From Spirochaetota bacterium (lineage in GTDB: Bacteria; Spirochaetota; JAAYUW01; JAOAHJ01), in assembly GCA_026415295.1 (NCBI GenBank), contig JAOAHJ010000010.1:1-64000 (forward strand): a DNA stretch of 64,000 nucleotides, in the 5' to 3' direction. The notes beneath the pieces are model-generated. The model worked only from the letters and a program-made list of their open reading frames with translations. It made no database searches and was not told where the DNA came from. A program made the translations under genes and the position numbers. This document shows, one piece after another, positions 35,627 through 45,114 of the stretch (position 1 is its first letter; the number at the start of each line of letters is the position of its first letter).

Positions 35627-36346
35627 TTACTCTATAAGCTTTTTTATAAATCTACTTTCTATTTTACCAATTTCATCAGGTAAAAATATTTCACTTATTT
35701 TGCCTTCTGAAATGACACCTATCTTATCCCCTATAGCTTTTGCAAAATTAAAATTATGTGTTGAAATAATGATAAGTTTACTCTTATTTTTTAATTCTCT
35801 TATTATATTGATTATATTTGAAATAGAAATATTATCAAGATTGGAATCAGGTTCATCCATAAATAAAAAAATTGGATCATGAATTACAGCTCTAGCAATA
35901 TTAACAAGTTTAACATTTGAAATTGAAAGATTTGCAGGTCTTAAATTTAAATATTTTTCAATTTCAAACTTTTTTGCTATATTTAATACTATTTCATTTA
36001 CTATTTCTTTATTAAACCTTGTGTGATAAGTCATATATAATGATAAATTATCCATTATTGACATATTACTTATTAAACCTGACTGTTGAAAAACAAAACC
36101 TGTTACTTTGTGATATTCAAGTATCTGCTCCTTAGTAAAATTTTCAAGCTTTTTACCCCCTATTGAAATAGAGCCTTTATTAAAATAAATTAATCCCGCA
36201 ATTATTTTCAATAAAGTAGTCATGCCACATCCAGCCCTTCCTAATAGAACAAAAGTTTCATTTTCATTAAATGATGCAGATAAATTTTCAAAGATAAGAT
36301 TAATATCATAATTAAATGTTAAATTATTTACTTCAATATTAAACAT
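35627..36346 (-). CDS. MlaF-like ABC protein with degenerate nucleotide-binding motifs
   Basis: A 239-residue ABC-ATPase-fold protein. In the family, MlaF powers the MlaE permease. Walker A reads GRAGCGMTT: the invariant Lys is Met (codon ATG on the minus strand). The signature reads LSISN instead of LSGGQ. The Q-loop (FVFQQSG), Walker B with catalytic Glu (IFLFMDEPDSNLD) and the His switch (ISTHNF) are kept. ATP hydrolysis by a normal homodimer is therefore doubtful. It starts 19 bases after tdk and precedes mlaD, so the gene is clearly in a functional operon. Possibly it acts as a structural partner. Confidence 0.85.
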   Translation of the reverse strand: MFNIEVNNLTFNYDINLIFENLSASFNENETFVLLGRAGCGMTTLLKIIAGLIYFNKGSISIGGKKLENFTKEQILEYHKVTGFVFQQSGLISNMSIMDNLSLYMTYHTRFNKEIVNEIVLNIAKKFEIEKYLNLRPANLSISNVKLVNIARAVIHDPIFLFMDEPDSNLDNISISNIINIIRELKNKSKLIIISTHNFNFAKAIGDKIGVISEGKISEIFLPDEIGKIESRFIKKLIE

Positions 36347-36365
36347 AAATAATAAACTCTAAAAA

Positions 36366-36893
36366 TTATTTTTCTAAGCACATTCTACATCTTGCTTCAT
36401 AAAGTTCTTTACCACCTATTTTTATTTTCTCTTTTTTTTCACCTGCTTTATAGAATGTAAAAGCTCCATATTCGCTCCCACATTTCGTACAAATAGCATT
36501 TAATTTAATTACTTCTTCAGAAAAAGGAATTAAATTAATAATTTCATCAAATGGGATCTGTTCTGATGTTGCATCAAGACCAGCAACTATTACTTCTTTA
36601 CTTTCTGATGCCCATTTATTTGCATAATAAGAAAGATTTTTAAAAAATTGTCCTTCGTCTATGCCTATAACATCATAATTTCTATAATCAAGATTATTTA
36701 AATCATCTACAAAAATAAAGTTAAAATCATTTTTATTACCAACCTCCTTATCATCATGAGTCAATATTCCTCTTTTATCAATAGATGGTTTAATAAGTAT
36801 AACTTTTCTTCCGGCAATTTTAGCTCTTTTTAACCTTCTTATAAGTTCTGTGCTTTTACCAGAAAACATAGGACCTATAATTAAATGTATCAT
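36366..36893 (-). CDS. tdk: thymidine kinase
   Basis: Type II thymidine kinase of 175 residues that phosphorylates thymidine with ATP. It has P-loop GPMFSGKSTELIRRLKRA at the N-terminus, the DEGQFF motif (VIGIDEGQFF), the lasso loop and the zinc site CTKC...CRMC. The start lies 55 bases downstream of the end of the NFACT gene on the same strand, with no terminator seen. Confidence 0.95.
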   Translation of the reverse strand: MIHLIIGPMFSGKSTELIRRLKRAKIAGRKVILIKPSIDKRGILTHDDKEVGNKNDFNFIFVDDLNNLDYRNYDVIGIDEGQFFKNLSYYANKWASESKEVIVAGLDATSEQIPFDEIINLIPFSEEVIKLNAICTKCGSEYGAFTFYKAGEKKEKIKIGGKELYEARCRMCLEK

Positions 36894-36948
36894 CTATTTT
36901 CTCCTGTCCAAAACAAAATTTAATTTTCTACCAGAATATAATAAAATA

Positions 36949-38538
36949 TTAGTAATCAAGTGAGTTTTCTTTTAAAATTTTAATTCTGTTTTCATCAATT
37001 TCAATATAAATATTTTTATCATTTGTATATAAAATTTTACCACTTTTCTTATCTGCAAACCTTAAGTATTTAACTTTTGTATAAACAACATCTCCTTTTT
37101 TAGAATTTCTTCCTTTTGAAAAATATAAAGCCAACATTGCAGCATCAATTATAGAATTCTGTGAAATATTACTTTTTTTATCTTTTGGTTTTAGTATGAC
37201 ATAAGCACCTTGATAATCTCTTGCATGAAACCAATAATCTTCACCCCTACAAAATTTTTTAATTAAAACAATATTTGACTTTGCAGACTTTCCAACAAGA
37301 ATATCTTCTCCAGAATTACTTTTAAAAATATAAAAATGTTGTTTTTTACTTGTTTTTTCTACTTTTTTTTCATTCAAATTATTTAACTTCTTATAAATAT
37401 TAATATCTAACTTATCCTTTAATTTCTCTATAATTAACCTTAAATTATTTCCAATTTTATATTCTTCTTTAAATTTTTCCTTCTCATCAAATAACTTATT
37501 TAATTTATCTTCTAAATAGATCAAATATTTATTTATTTCTTCATTTTTCTTTTTTTCTTCTTTATACAAAGAATAATAATTATTTGCATTTTGTATTAAA
37601 TTTTTTCTTCTGTCAATATTAATATTATAATATTTTCCATCAAAATTTTCTAATTTAATATTTTCTAAATTTTTATCTTTATTAATAATTTCTTTTATAT
37701 TTTCAAGGTTACTTATCAAAAGGTCACCTTTTATCTTCAGTTCTTCAATGTCTTCTTCTGATTTTTTACTTTTATTTAGTTTTTCAATATTTTTTTTAAT
37801 CTTTATAATTTTTTCATCAAATTTTTTAAGCTCCGACTTTATAAAATTATTAAAAATTTCCTCAATATATTTTTCAAAAACTCTTTCAAAATCAGAAAAC
37901 TCTTCTCTTATTTTAAACTTTTTAAAATCATAAGATTCTTTATCTAGATTCCCATCTTCATTAAATTTTTCTATTAAACTATTATATTTCCCACCTACAT
38001 CCTCTTCTCTTAACTTGCTTTCCTTTTTTATCATTTTTCCAATTATATTATTTTCTTTATCAAGTAAAAAGATATTACCATTTCTTCCGAGCATCTCAAA
38101 AACAAGAATTGAATCAACAAAATAAAAATAAAAAATTCTGTCATTTTTTTTTATTTCAATTTTCTCAATCTTCTTCCCAACTATCCATTTTTTCAATAAC
38201 AAAGTAAAGAGAAAAGGATTTTTGGGAGAATTTATTAAAGGTTTACCATTCGCAATAAAATTAAAATTATTTGATATTTTAATAAATAAATTCAATGTTT
38301 TTTTATTTCCTCTAATTTGTAAATACAACTCATCATTAAAAATCTGTCTTGCATCAATAACATAAATTTTATTTGATGAATAATTATATTTATTAAGAAT
38401 AATCTCATAATTTTTTAAAATTAAATCATCAGAAATTTTATCAGAAAAAATCTCATTATTATCTATTTTTATATCAAATAAAGTAATTAAAATTTTAGAT
38501 AGAATTAAATTTATTTCATTAAAGTTTAAATTAATCAT
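36949..38538 (-). CDS. NFACT-family protein (RqcH-like)
   Basis: A 529-residue NFACT protein; bacterial RqcH binds stalled 50S subunits and directs Ala-tailing of stuck peptides, and older annotations call it fibronectin-binding. NFACT-N lies at about 1-190, a Lys/Glu-rich coiled coil at about 210-390 and NFACT-R at about 400-500 (GEDYWFHARDYQGAYVILK, NSIIDAAMLALYFSKGR, KGDVVYTKVKYLRF). It is slightly shorter than usual. Divergent from the radical SAM gene across 90 bases. Confidence 0.88.
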   Translation of the reverse strand: MINLNFNEINLILSKILITLFDIKIDNNEIFSDKISDDLILKNYEIILNKYNYSSNKIYVIDARQIFNDELYLQIRGNKKTLNLFIKISNNFNFIANGKPLINSPKNPFLFTLLLKKWIVGKKIEKIEIKKNDRIFYFYFVDSILVFEMLGRNGNIFLLDKENNIIGKMIKKESKLREEDVGGKYNSLIEKFNEDGNLDKESYDFKKFKIREEFSDFERVFEKYIEEIFNNFIKSELKKFDEKIIKIKKNIEKLNKSKKSEEDIEELKIKGDLLISNLENIKEIINKDKNLENIKLENFDGKYYNINIDRRKNLIQNANNYYSLYKEEKKKNEEINKYLIYLEDKLNKLFDEKEKFKEEYKIGNNLRLIIEKLKDKLDINIYKKLNNLNEKKVEKTSKKQHFYIFKSNSGEDILVGKSAKSNIVLIKKFCRGEDYWFHARDYQGAYVILKPKDKKSNISQNSIIDAAMLALYFSKGRNSKKGDVVYTKVKYLRFADKKSGKILYTNDKNIYIEIDENRIKILKENSLDY

Positions 38539-38628
38539 TTCAACAAATATAATTTAATATTTTTAAAAAAAAATAAAATAAGAATTGATTTAAATACAAT
38601 TTATTTTATTTTTCAATTAATAAATAAA

Positions 38629-39519
38629 ATGCCTAAAATAGAAGAAAAAAGAAACTTTGTATATATTAAAACATTTAAAACTTTAGCTCTCTCCACAACA
38701 GGGGAATTCTGTAAATTAAATTGTCCTCATTGTAGAAAACATTATATAAAAAAAATGTTTGATATTTCTAAGTTTTCTGAATATAAAACCAACTTTGAAT
38801 CCGACTTATATGATAATAATTATATTAATTCTTTTTTCAATTATAATTCTTTTTTAATAAGTGGTGGTATGAATAAAGATCTTGAAATTCCAATTGAAAA
38901 ATTTGAAAATTTTTATCTTTTTCTAAAAAAAAATAAAAAATTAATAAATTTTCACACTGGTTTTTTAAAAGAAGAAAAATTTTATATTTTTCGATACGCT
39001 GATGCTATATCTTTAGATTTAATTTTTTCAAATGAAGCAATCAAAAATATCTACAAAACTAAAAAAACAAAGAAAGATTATATAAAATATTTAGATAGTG
39101 TAATAAATTTTTGCGAAAAAGAAAATATTGATTGTAAAATAGTCCCTCATATAACAATAGGATTAAATTTTGGAGCTCCATCAGAAGAAAAAGATTTAAT
39201 AAAATATATTTCTAATTATAAAAATTTAAAAATGATAGATAAAATTGTTCTAAATATTTTGAAACCAAATACAAATATCAGTTTTTATTATTCACCAGAT
39301 ATTAATTATTCAAAAGAAATTATTGTTTATGCAAGAAGTATGCTTAACAAAAAATTAATATTTTTAGGATGTATGAGACCATCTGGGAAATATAGAAAAG
39401 AAATAGATAAATTTTCATTAATAGAAGGAATTGATGGTATCGTGAACCCCTCTTTTGAATATAGGCCAGAATATAGTTTATATGAAAACTGTTGCTCACT
39501 TTTTTCTTTAGGCTTGTAA
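38629..39519 (+). CDS. radical SAM protein of unknown substrate
   Basis: A 296-residue protein with a standard C-x3-C-x2-C cluster (FCKLNCPHCRKHYIKKM, near residues 27-43), a GGMNKDLEIPIEKF strand and TIGLNFGAPSEEKDLI. The C-terminal block GCMRPSGKYRKEIDK followed by GIDGIVNPS resembles the biotin-synthase-like superfamily. The rest is Lys/Asn/Ile-rich. I cannot name the substrate. It has a weak ribosome site and no functional partner next to it; the next gene is a sensor kinase 96 bases downstream. Confidence 0.8.
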   Translation: MPKIEEKRNFVYIKTFKTLALSTTGEFCKLNCPHCRKHYIKKMFDISKFSEYKTNFESDLYDNNYINSFFNYNSFLISGGMNKDLEIPIEKFENFYLFLKKNKKLINFHTGFLKEEKFYIFRYADAISLDLIFSNEAIKNIYKTKKTKKDYIKYLDSVINFCEKENIDCKIVPHITIGLNFGAPSEEKDLIKYISNYKNLKMIDKIVLNILKPNTNISFYYSPDINYSKEIIVYARSMLNKKLIFLGCMRPSGKYRKEIDKFSLIEGIDGIVNPSFEYRPEYSLYENCCSLFSLGL

Positions 39520-39615
39520 TTAATATTAATTTATTTAAAAAATAAAATTTTATATTAATATAAATAATAAAGAAAGTAAAATCTTATTAATAATTTCTAA
39601 AATAGTAAAATAAAG

Positions 39616-42600
39616 ATGAAAATTAGAGAAAGAACATTTTTATACATAATATTATCAATTATTTCTATAATTATATTTACTTATTTTTTTAATAATTTCA
39701 TTGATAACTCAATAATTAACAAAGAATTTCTATATTCAAAAAATTTATTTCAAAGAGAACTTGAAAAACTTATAAGGGAAGACTACAGTAAAAAATACTA
39801 CTTTTTTCAAACTATTTTTTCATTAAATAATATTTCTGAAATTAATATCAATAAAACCAAAAAAATTAAAATTCCAACAAATTTTGAAAACTATTTATAT
39901 GAAAACAGTATAGAAAAAATTTTCATATTTACAAGCGATCTAAACCCTCTTTTTATAATTAACCCAGGTTTTTATATATATGATTCTAAAAATTATGATA
40001 TAGAAATTTTAAGCTTAATTAAAAAATATTTAAGTAACTATTTAAAAAATAATTTTATTAATAGTTTTGATAGGACTTCTAATCCTCAAGATAAAATAAA
40101 TATTCTTATGTTTAATGAAATAGAAAAATACAAATTATATACTTATTATATTTATTTCTATTTTGATAATAAAAATTTAAAATATTATTATTTTATTTTA
40201 AAAATAGATGGAATATTATGGATAAAAAAAATAATAAAAAACTATCCTGAAAATTTTGAAATAAATACAAGATTTTCATATTATGATGAAAAAATAGAAG
40301 AAATAGAAAAAAAAGAAAAAACTAAACTAAAAGATAAAATATTTTTAAATTATTATCTAAACGACTCATCAAATAAAGTTTTTGGTTATTTAAATATTTC
40401 TATTCCATGGGACAAATATAGTAGTTCTATAAAGGTTAAATATTATATGAACATCTTTACAATTGGTGGATTATCTCTATTTTTAGTAGTATCTATTACT
40501 ATTCTTTTTTTACATGTCTTAAAACCAATATATGTTATACAAAAAGTTCTCGAAACTGGAGAGCTTGATCTATTTTATAATTTAAAATACCTAAGCTACG
40601 AAATAAGAGAAATTATAAAAATGATAATTAACTTCTTTGAGCAAAAACAAGTACTTAAAAGTGAGATAGAGGAAAGAGAATATATTTCACTACAGCTTAA
40701 AGAAAGTGAAGAAAGATACAAGACTTTAATTTATAATTTACCTGATGCAGTATGTGTAATAACTGATGGATTTCTTGTTTTTGCTAATGATAAGATTTTC
40801 GATCTTTTTCAAATAGATAAAGATAGTTTTTTTAAGATAGATATAATAAACTATATTCATATTGATGATAGATATATCGTTAAAAATTTAATAGAAAATT
40901 ATAAAAACTTACTAACAAATGATAAAGAAAAATATTTAAGCCCAATAGAAATAAGAATATTTGATTCAAAAAAAACCTTAAAATTTTGTCTTTTATATTC
41001 ACTAAAAATCAATTTTAATTATAAAGACTCTATAATGCTTGTTTTCTCTGATATATCAAGAATAAAAGAAATAGAAAAGGAAATAATTATTTCAAGAACA
41101 AGATTAAGCTCTATGATAAACAATATTCCATTTTTTGCCTGGATGAAAGATACTAATGGAGTTTTTATAGAAGTAAATGAAAATTTTTGTCATTTTTATA
41201 ATAAAAGCAAGGACCAAATTATAGGAAAAACAGAATTTGATCTTGTTCCATCAGATAAAGCTATAAAATATTATGAAAAAGATCTTCAAGCTTTAACAAG
41301 TAAAAAAAGAATTTCATATGAGATAGTAGATGTTATAAATGGAGAGCAAAGATGGTTTGAAGTTTTTAAAAGCCCTATACTTGATGAATATGGAACCCCA
41401 ATCGGAACTATAGGCCTTTCAAGGGATATAACTGAAAAAAAACTTATTGAAAATCAATTAATAGAAAGTGAAGAAAAATTTAGAGAGATTGCTGAAAATC
41501 TAGATGAAGCAATATGGTTAATAAATGAAGAAACTTTGGTTTATGTTAGTCCTGGATTTAATAATATTCTTGAAACTGCTGAAAGCTTTATCAATTCAAA
41601 CATATCCAACTTACTTAAATTTATAAATGAAGAAAATAAACAAAATCTAGTAAATACTTATCAAGAATTTTTAAAAGATGAAAAAAAGGAAAAAATTGAT
41701 AAAGAAATAAAGATAGTAACACAAAACAATTCCACCAAATGGTTATGGTTAAGGTTAATAAAATTATCTCATCAAAAAATAAAGATTCTTGGCATAGCTG
41801 AAGATATTACTAAGAAAAAAGAAGATGAAAAAAAATTACAAGATGCTCTTAAAGAAACTGAAAAAATAAACAAAGAACTAGTAAAACTCAATGAAGAACT
41901 TGCAAAAGAGATAAATGAGAGAGAAAAAGCTAAAAATATATTAAGAAAATACGAATTTATTGTTAATACATCGCAAGAACTTATGGCATTAATAAATAAA
42001 AATTATATATATGAAGCTGTAAATGATTATTTTTGTAAAGTATTTGAATTAAAAAGAGAAAATATTATCGGTAAAAGTGTAAAAGAAATATGGGGAGAGG
42101 ACCTTTTTGAAAATATTATAAAACCAAGAATTGAAGATGCATTAAAAGGAGTATCAAACAGCTATAATGAGTGGGTAAATTTAGGTAAATTAGGAAATAG
42201 ATTTGTTGCTTCAACATATTATCCTTTTTTTGATTTAGAAAATAAAATTAATGAAGTTGTTATAATATATCATGATATAACAGAACTTAAAGAATACTCC
42301 GACCAACTCCAAGAGTTAAATTCTAATCTCGAAAGAATGGTAAATGAAGCAGTAGAAGATATAAGAAAAAAAGATCAATTAATTATTCATCAATCAAGAC
42401 TTGCTGCAATGGGAGAAATGATAGGAAATATTGCTCATCAATGGAGACAACCTCTAAATTCTCTATCTCTTTTAATACAAAATATTAAAGACGCATATGA
42501 TTATAATGAACTTACAAAAGAATTTATGGAAAAAATGGAAAATCAAGCTTTAAAACTAATTGAACACATGTCTCATACTATAGATGACTTTAGAAATTTT

Positions 42601-43065
42601 TTTAAACCAGATAAACAAAAAATTAAGTTTTCAATTAAAGATTCTATAAATCGTGTAATTGATATAGTTTCAGCAACTTTTGATAATTACCGGATTTCAA
42701 TATATATCGATATAAAGGAAGACATAATGATAGAAGGATACCCAAATGAATTTGGACAAGTCATACTTAACCTTCTAACAAATGCAAAAGATCTTTTTCT
42801 TGAAAAGAAAACTGTTAACCCATTTGTAAAAATAAGTGTTTTTAAAAAAGAAAAAAATGTTATTATTGAAGTCCAAGATAATGGTGGTGGATTCTCAGAA
42901 TCGGTATTGAAAAATCTTTTTCAACCTTATTTTACAACTAAAGAGCATGGAACAGGAATTGGTTTATATATGTCCAAATATATAATTGAAAAAAATATGA
43001 ATGGTAAGATTTTAGCTTTTAATAAAGAAAATGGTGCTTGTTTTCATCTAATTTTTGAAATTTAA
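39616..43065 (+). CDS. multi-PAS sensor histidine kinase
   Basis: A 1149-residue membrane kinase. TM1 about 8-28, an extracytoplasmic sensor about 30-275 of unknown fold, TM2 about 280-305, then four PAS domains (about 365-490, 495-615, 620-740 and 775-895). One carries PFFAWMKDTNGVFIEVNENF and another ends with TGTIGLSRDITEKK-type PAC residues. After a coiled coil come HisKA with MIGNIAHQWRQP (His near 942) and HATPase (ILNLLTNAKDLF, DNGGGFSESV, GTGIGLYMSKYI). No receiver is fused; the response regulator with a PP2C output, 59 bases downstream, is the evident partner. Confidence 0.92.
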   Translation: MKIRERTFLYIILSIISIIIFTYFFNNFIDNSIINKEFLYSKNLFQRELEKLIREDYSKKYYFFQTIFSLNNISEININKTKKIKIPTNFENYLYENSIEKIFIFTSDLNPLFIINPGFYIYDSKNYDIEILSLIKKYLSNYLKNNFINSFDRTSNPQDKINILMFNEIEKYKLYTYYIYFYFDNKNLKYYYFILKIDGILWIKKIIKNYPENFEINTRFSYYDEKIEEIEKKEKTKLKDKIFLNYYLNDSSNKVFGYLNISIPWDKYSSSIKVKYYMNIFTIGGLSLFLVVSITILFLHVLKPIYVIQKVLETGELDLFYNLKYLSYEIREIIKMIINFFEQKQVLKSEIEEREYISLQLKESEERYKTLIYNLPDAVCVITDGFLVFANDKIFDLFQIDKDSFFKIDIINYIHIDDRYIVKNLIENYKNLLTNDKEKYLSPIEIRIFDSKKTLKFCLLYSLKINFNYKDSIMLVFSDISRIKEIEKEIIISRTRLSSMINNIPFFAWMKDTNGVFIEVNENFCHFYNKSKDQIIGKTEFDLVPSDKAIKYYEKDLQALTSKKRISYEIVDVINGEQRWFEVFKSPILDEYGTPIGTIGLSRDITEKKLIENQLIESEEKFREIAENLDEAIWLINEETLVYVSPGFNNILETAESFINSNISNLLKFINEENKQNLVNTYQEFLKDEKKEKIDKEIKIVTQNNSTKWLWLRLIKLSHQKIKILGIAEDITKKKEDEKKLQDALKETEKINKELVKLNEELAKEINEREKAKNILRKYEFIVNTSQELMALINKNYIYEAVNDYFCKVFELKRENIIGKSVKEIWGEDLFENIIKPRIEDALKGVSNSYNEWVNLGKLGNRFVASTYYPFFDLENKINEVVIIYHDITELKEYSDQLQELNSNLERMVNEAVEDIRKKDQLIIHQSRLAAMGEMIGNIAHQWRQPLNSLSLLIQNIKDAYDYNELTKEFMEKMENQALKLIEHMSHTIDDFRNFFKPDKQKIKFSIKDSINRVIDIVSATFDNYRISIYIDIKEDIMIEGYPNEFGQVILNLLTNAKDLFLEKKTVNPFVKISVFKKEKNVIIEVQDNGGGFSESVLKNLFQPYFTTKEHGTGIGLYMSKYIIEKNMNGKILAFNKENGACFHLIFEI

Positions 43066-43124
43066 ATTATATCAAAAATCAGATTATAAATATTTTTAAA
43101 ATAAATTTTTATTAAGGATTTTAT

Positions 43125-44312
43125 ATGAATGAAATTTTTGAAGAGGGGAAAATTATTGACTTAAAAATTCTAATTTGCGAAGATGATAGTATAGCAAGAA
43201 GTCTATTGCTTAATATATTAAAAAGAAAATTTGAAATTATAATTGAAGCTGAAAATGGAAAAATAGGTTTAGAAAAATATAAATTAGAAAAACCTGACCT
43301 AATTATATCTGACATAAATATGCCTGAATTAAATGGAATTGAGTTTGCAACTGAAATTAGAAAAGAAGATAAAAAAACTCCAATTATATTTTTAACTGCT
43401 TATTCTGATACTAGCTACTTTATAAACTCAATAGAACTTGGAATTAATGGATATGTATTAAAACCAGTTGTAAAAGATAGTTTGTTTAATGTTCTTCAAA
43501 AAGTAATCTCAAACTTAAAACTTGAAAGAAAAATTGAAGAGCAAAGGAAAAAAATTGAAGAACTTTATAATCAACTTAATTTCGAGTTAGATATTGCTTC
43601 AAAAATACACCAATCTTTACTTCCTCAACACAAGATTCAAAATGAACACTACTTATTTGAATTTATTTATAAACCTCTAGAACAAATAGGAGGGGATTTT
43701 TTTGAAATTATAAACATCAATGAAAATGAAACTCTTATTTTTTTAACAGATGTTACTGGGCATGGAGTACCAGCAGCACTTTTTTCAGCTATGTTTAAAG
43801 CTAACCTTTATTATATTATTAAAAATGATATAAGTCCTCAAAAAATATTAAATTCACTTAATTTAGATCTCCCAAAAATTTTACCTTCTGACTTTTTCCC
43901 TTCTTTTTTTATTGCTATATTCAATAAAAAAGAAAAAATATTAAGATACTCTAATTCAGCACACCCTTCTCCTATAATTTACAATATTTCAAATAATACT
44001 TACAAAATATTAAAAGAAAAAGACCCCTTTCTTGGAATAGATAAAAACTATAATTTTTCCGAAAAAAAAATTTTTCTTAATAAAAATGATATACTTTTTA
44101 TATACACTGATGGATTGTATGAATTTGAAAATAAAAATGGAGAAATAATTCAAGAAGAAGAATTTTATGAAATTTTTATAAATTATTTAAATAATTACAA
44201 TTTTGATGAAAAAGAAAAACTTTTAGAAAATTTTGTTAACTATATGCTTTCATTATCAAAAGAAAATAAATTTTCAGATGACTTCTCTTTACTTAAATTC
44301 GAAATAATATAA
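43125..44312 (+). CDS. response regulator with PP2C (RsbU/SpoIIE-like) phosphatase output
   Basis: A 395-residue protein. The N-terminal receiver domain (about 12-130) has acidic ICEDDS, the phospho-acceptor Asp in LIISDINMPELNG and the Lys in YVLKPV. A coiled linker (about 135-165) precedes a PP2C-type phosphatase with its metal aspartates (QIGGDFFEI, FLTDVTGHGVPAALFSAMF, SNSAHPSPIIYN, LFIYTDGLYEFEN and SDDFSLLKF). Such proteins dephosphorylate anti-sigma-factor antagonists or other STAS proteins. No STAS or anti-sigma gene is in the window, so the target is unknown. It lies directly upstream of the flagellar operon. Confidence 0.93.
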   Translation: MNEIFEEGKIIDLKILICEDDSIARSLLLNILKRKFEIIIEAENGKIGLEKYKLEKPDLIISDINMPELNGIEFATEIRKEDKKTPIIFLTAYSDTSYFINSIELGINGYVLKPVVKDSLFNVLQKVISNLKLERKIEEQRKKIEELYNQLNFELDIASKIHQSLLPQHKIQNEHYLFEFIYKPLEQIGGDFFEIININENETLIFLTDVTGHGVPAALFSAMFKANLYYIIKNDISPQKILNSLNLDLPKILPSDFFPSFFIAIFNKKEKILRYSNSAHPSPIIYNISNNTYKILKEKDPFLGIDKNYNFSEKKIFLNKNDILFIYTDGLYEFENKNGEIIQEEEFYEIFINYLNNYNFDEKEKLLENFVNYMLSLSKENKFSDDFSLLKFEII

Positions 44313-44465
44313 TAAAGTTCAACATTTTTAAATTTAATTTATTCCTATATTATTCAATTAAAAATTTAATAAATTATAATTAAAAAATATATAATATATA
44401 ATTTTTTTTAATTTTTATAAAATTATTAATTTTATAAAATATAATATTTTTTAGTTAAATTTGCC

Positions 44466-44491
44466 TAAAGAATTTATTCCTATACCGAAAA
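44466..44491 (+). promoter_or_regulatory. sigma-28-like promoter of the flagellar operon
   Basis: TAAAG (44466-44470) and ACCGAAAA (44484-44491), with 14 bases between TAAA and ACCGA. The known flagellar consensus is TAAA-N15-GCCGATAT, so the CCGA core is kept and the spacer is one base short. It is 41 bases before the flgC ATG and is one of the few C/G-bearing spots in the 220-base gap. Confidence 0.45.
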
Positions 44492-44532
44492 TTTATAAAA
44501 ATATTTATTAATAAATGAAGGTTTAAAATAAT

Positions 44533-44997
44533 ATGATACCAAATATATTTTCTATGTTTAATACTGCTTCCACTGGATTAACTGCTCAAAGGTTAAGAAT
44601 GGATGTTATATCAAATAACATAGCAAATGCAGAAACAACCAGGACACCAGAAGGTGGTCCATATAAGAGAAAATTTGTAATTTTTAGACCGATGGATGAA
44701 AAAATGGAAATTCTTTCACCTTTCAGACCACCGGAAGATCTTGAAAAAGAAATAGGCACTGGAGTTAAAGTTGTTAAAATTGAAGAAGATTCTTCACCAT
44801 TTAGGCTTGTCTGGGATCCAGAACATCCTGATGCTATTAAAACTGGACCAAAAAAAGGATATGTTATGTATCCAAATATAAATATTGTAACAGAAATGAC
44901 AGATTTAATATCAGCTTCAAGATCCTATGAAGCAAACGTAACTGTATTAAATACAGCAAAACAGATTCATTTAAAATGCCTTGAAATATTAAGGTAA
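44533..44997 (+). CDS. flgC: flagellar proximal-rod protein FlgC
   Basis: Rod component, 154 residues, exported to the periplasm and polymerised on the MS ring. It has the N-terminal rod motif FNTASTGLTAQRLRMDVISN plus NIANAETTRTPEGGPYKRK, and a C-terminal coil ASRSYEANVTVLNTAKQIHL. It is the first gene of the flagellar operon; flgB, the usual partner and neighbour, is absent upstream. A weak AAGG site precedes the ATG. Confidence 0.97.
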   Translation: MIPNIFSMFNTASTGLTAQRLRMDVISNNIANAETTRTPEGGPYKRKFVIFRPMDEKMEILSPFRPPEDLEKEIGTGVKVVKIEEDSSPFRLVWDPEHPDAIKTGPKKGYVMYPNINIVTEMTDLISASRSYEANVTVLNTAKQIHLKCLEILR

Positions 44998-45114
44998 TTA
45001 AATAAATTTAAAGATTAAAATATTAAAAATAAATTAAAATTATTAAAATAAAATAAAAAAATGTTGATAAATATAAAAATTATTGTATATTAAAGTTTAT
45101 GGGGAGGGGTATTT

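Noticed and set aside
44313-44532. flgB remnant
   Set aside because: All frames are broken by stops, and no rod motif is seen in either strand of the 220-base gap.
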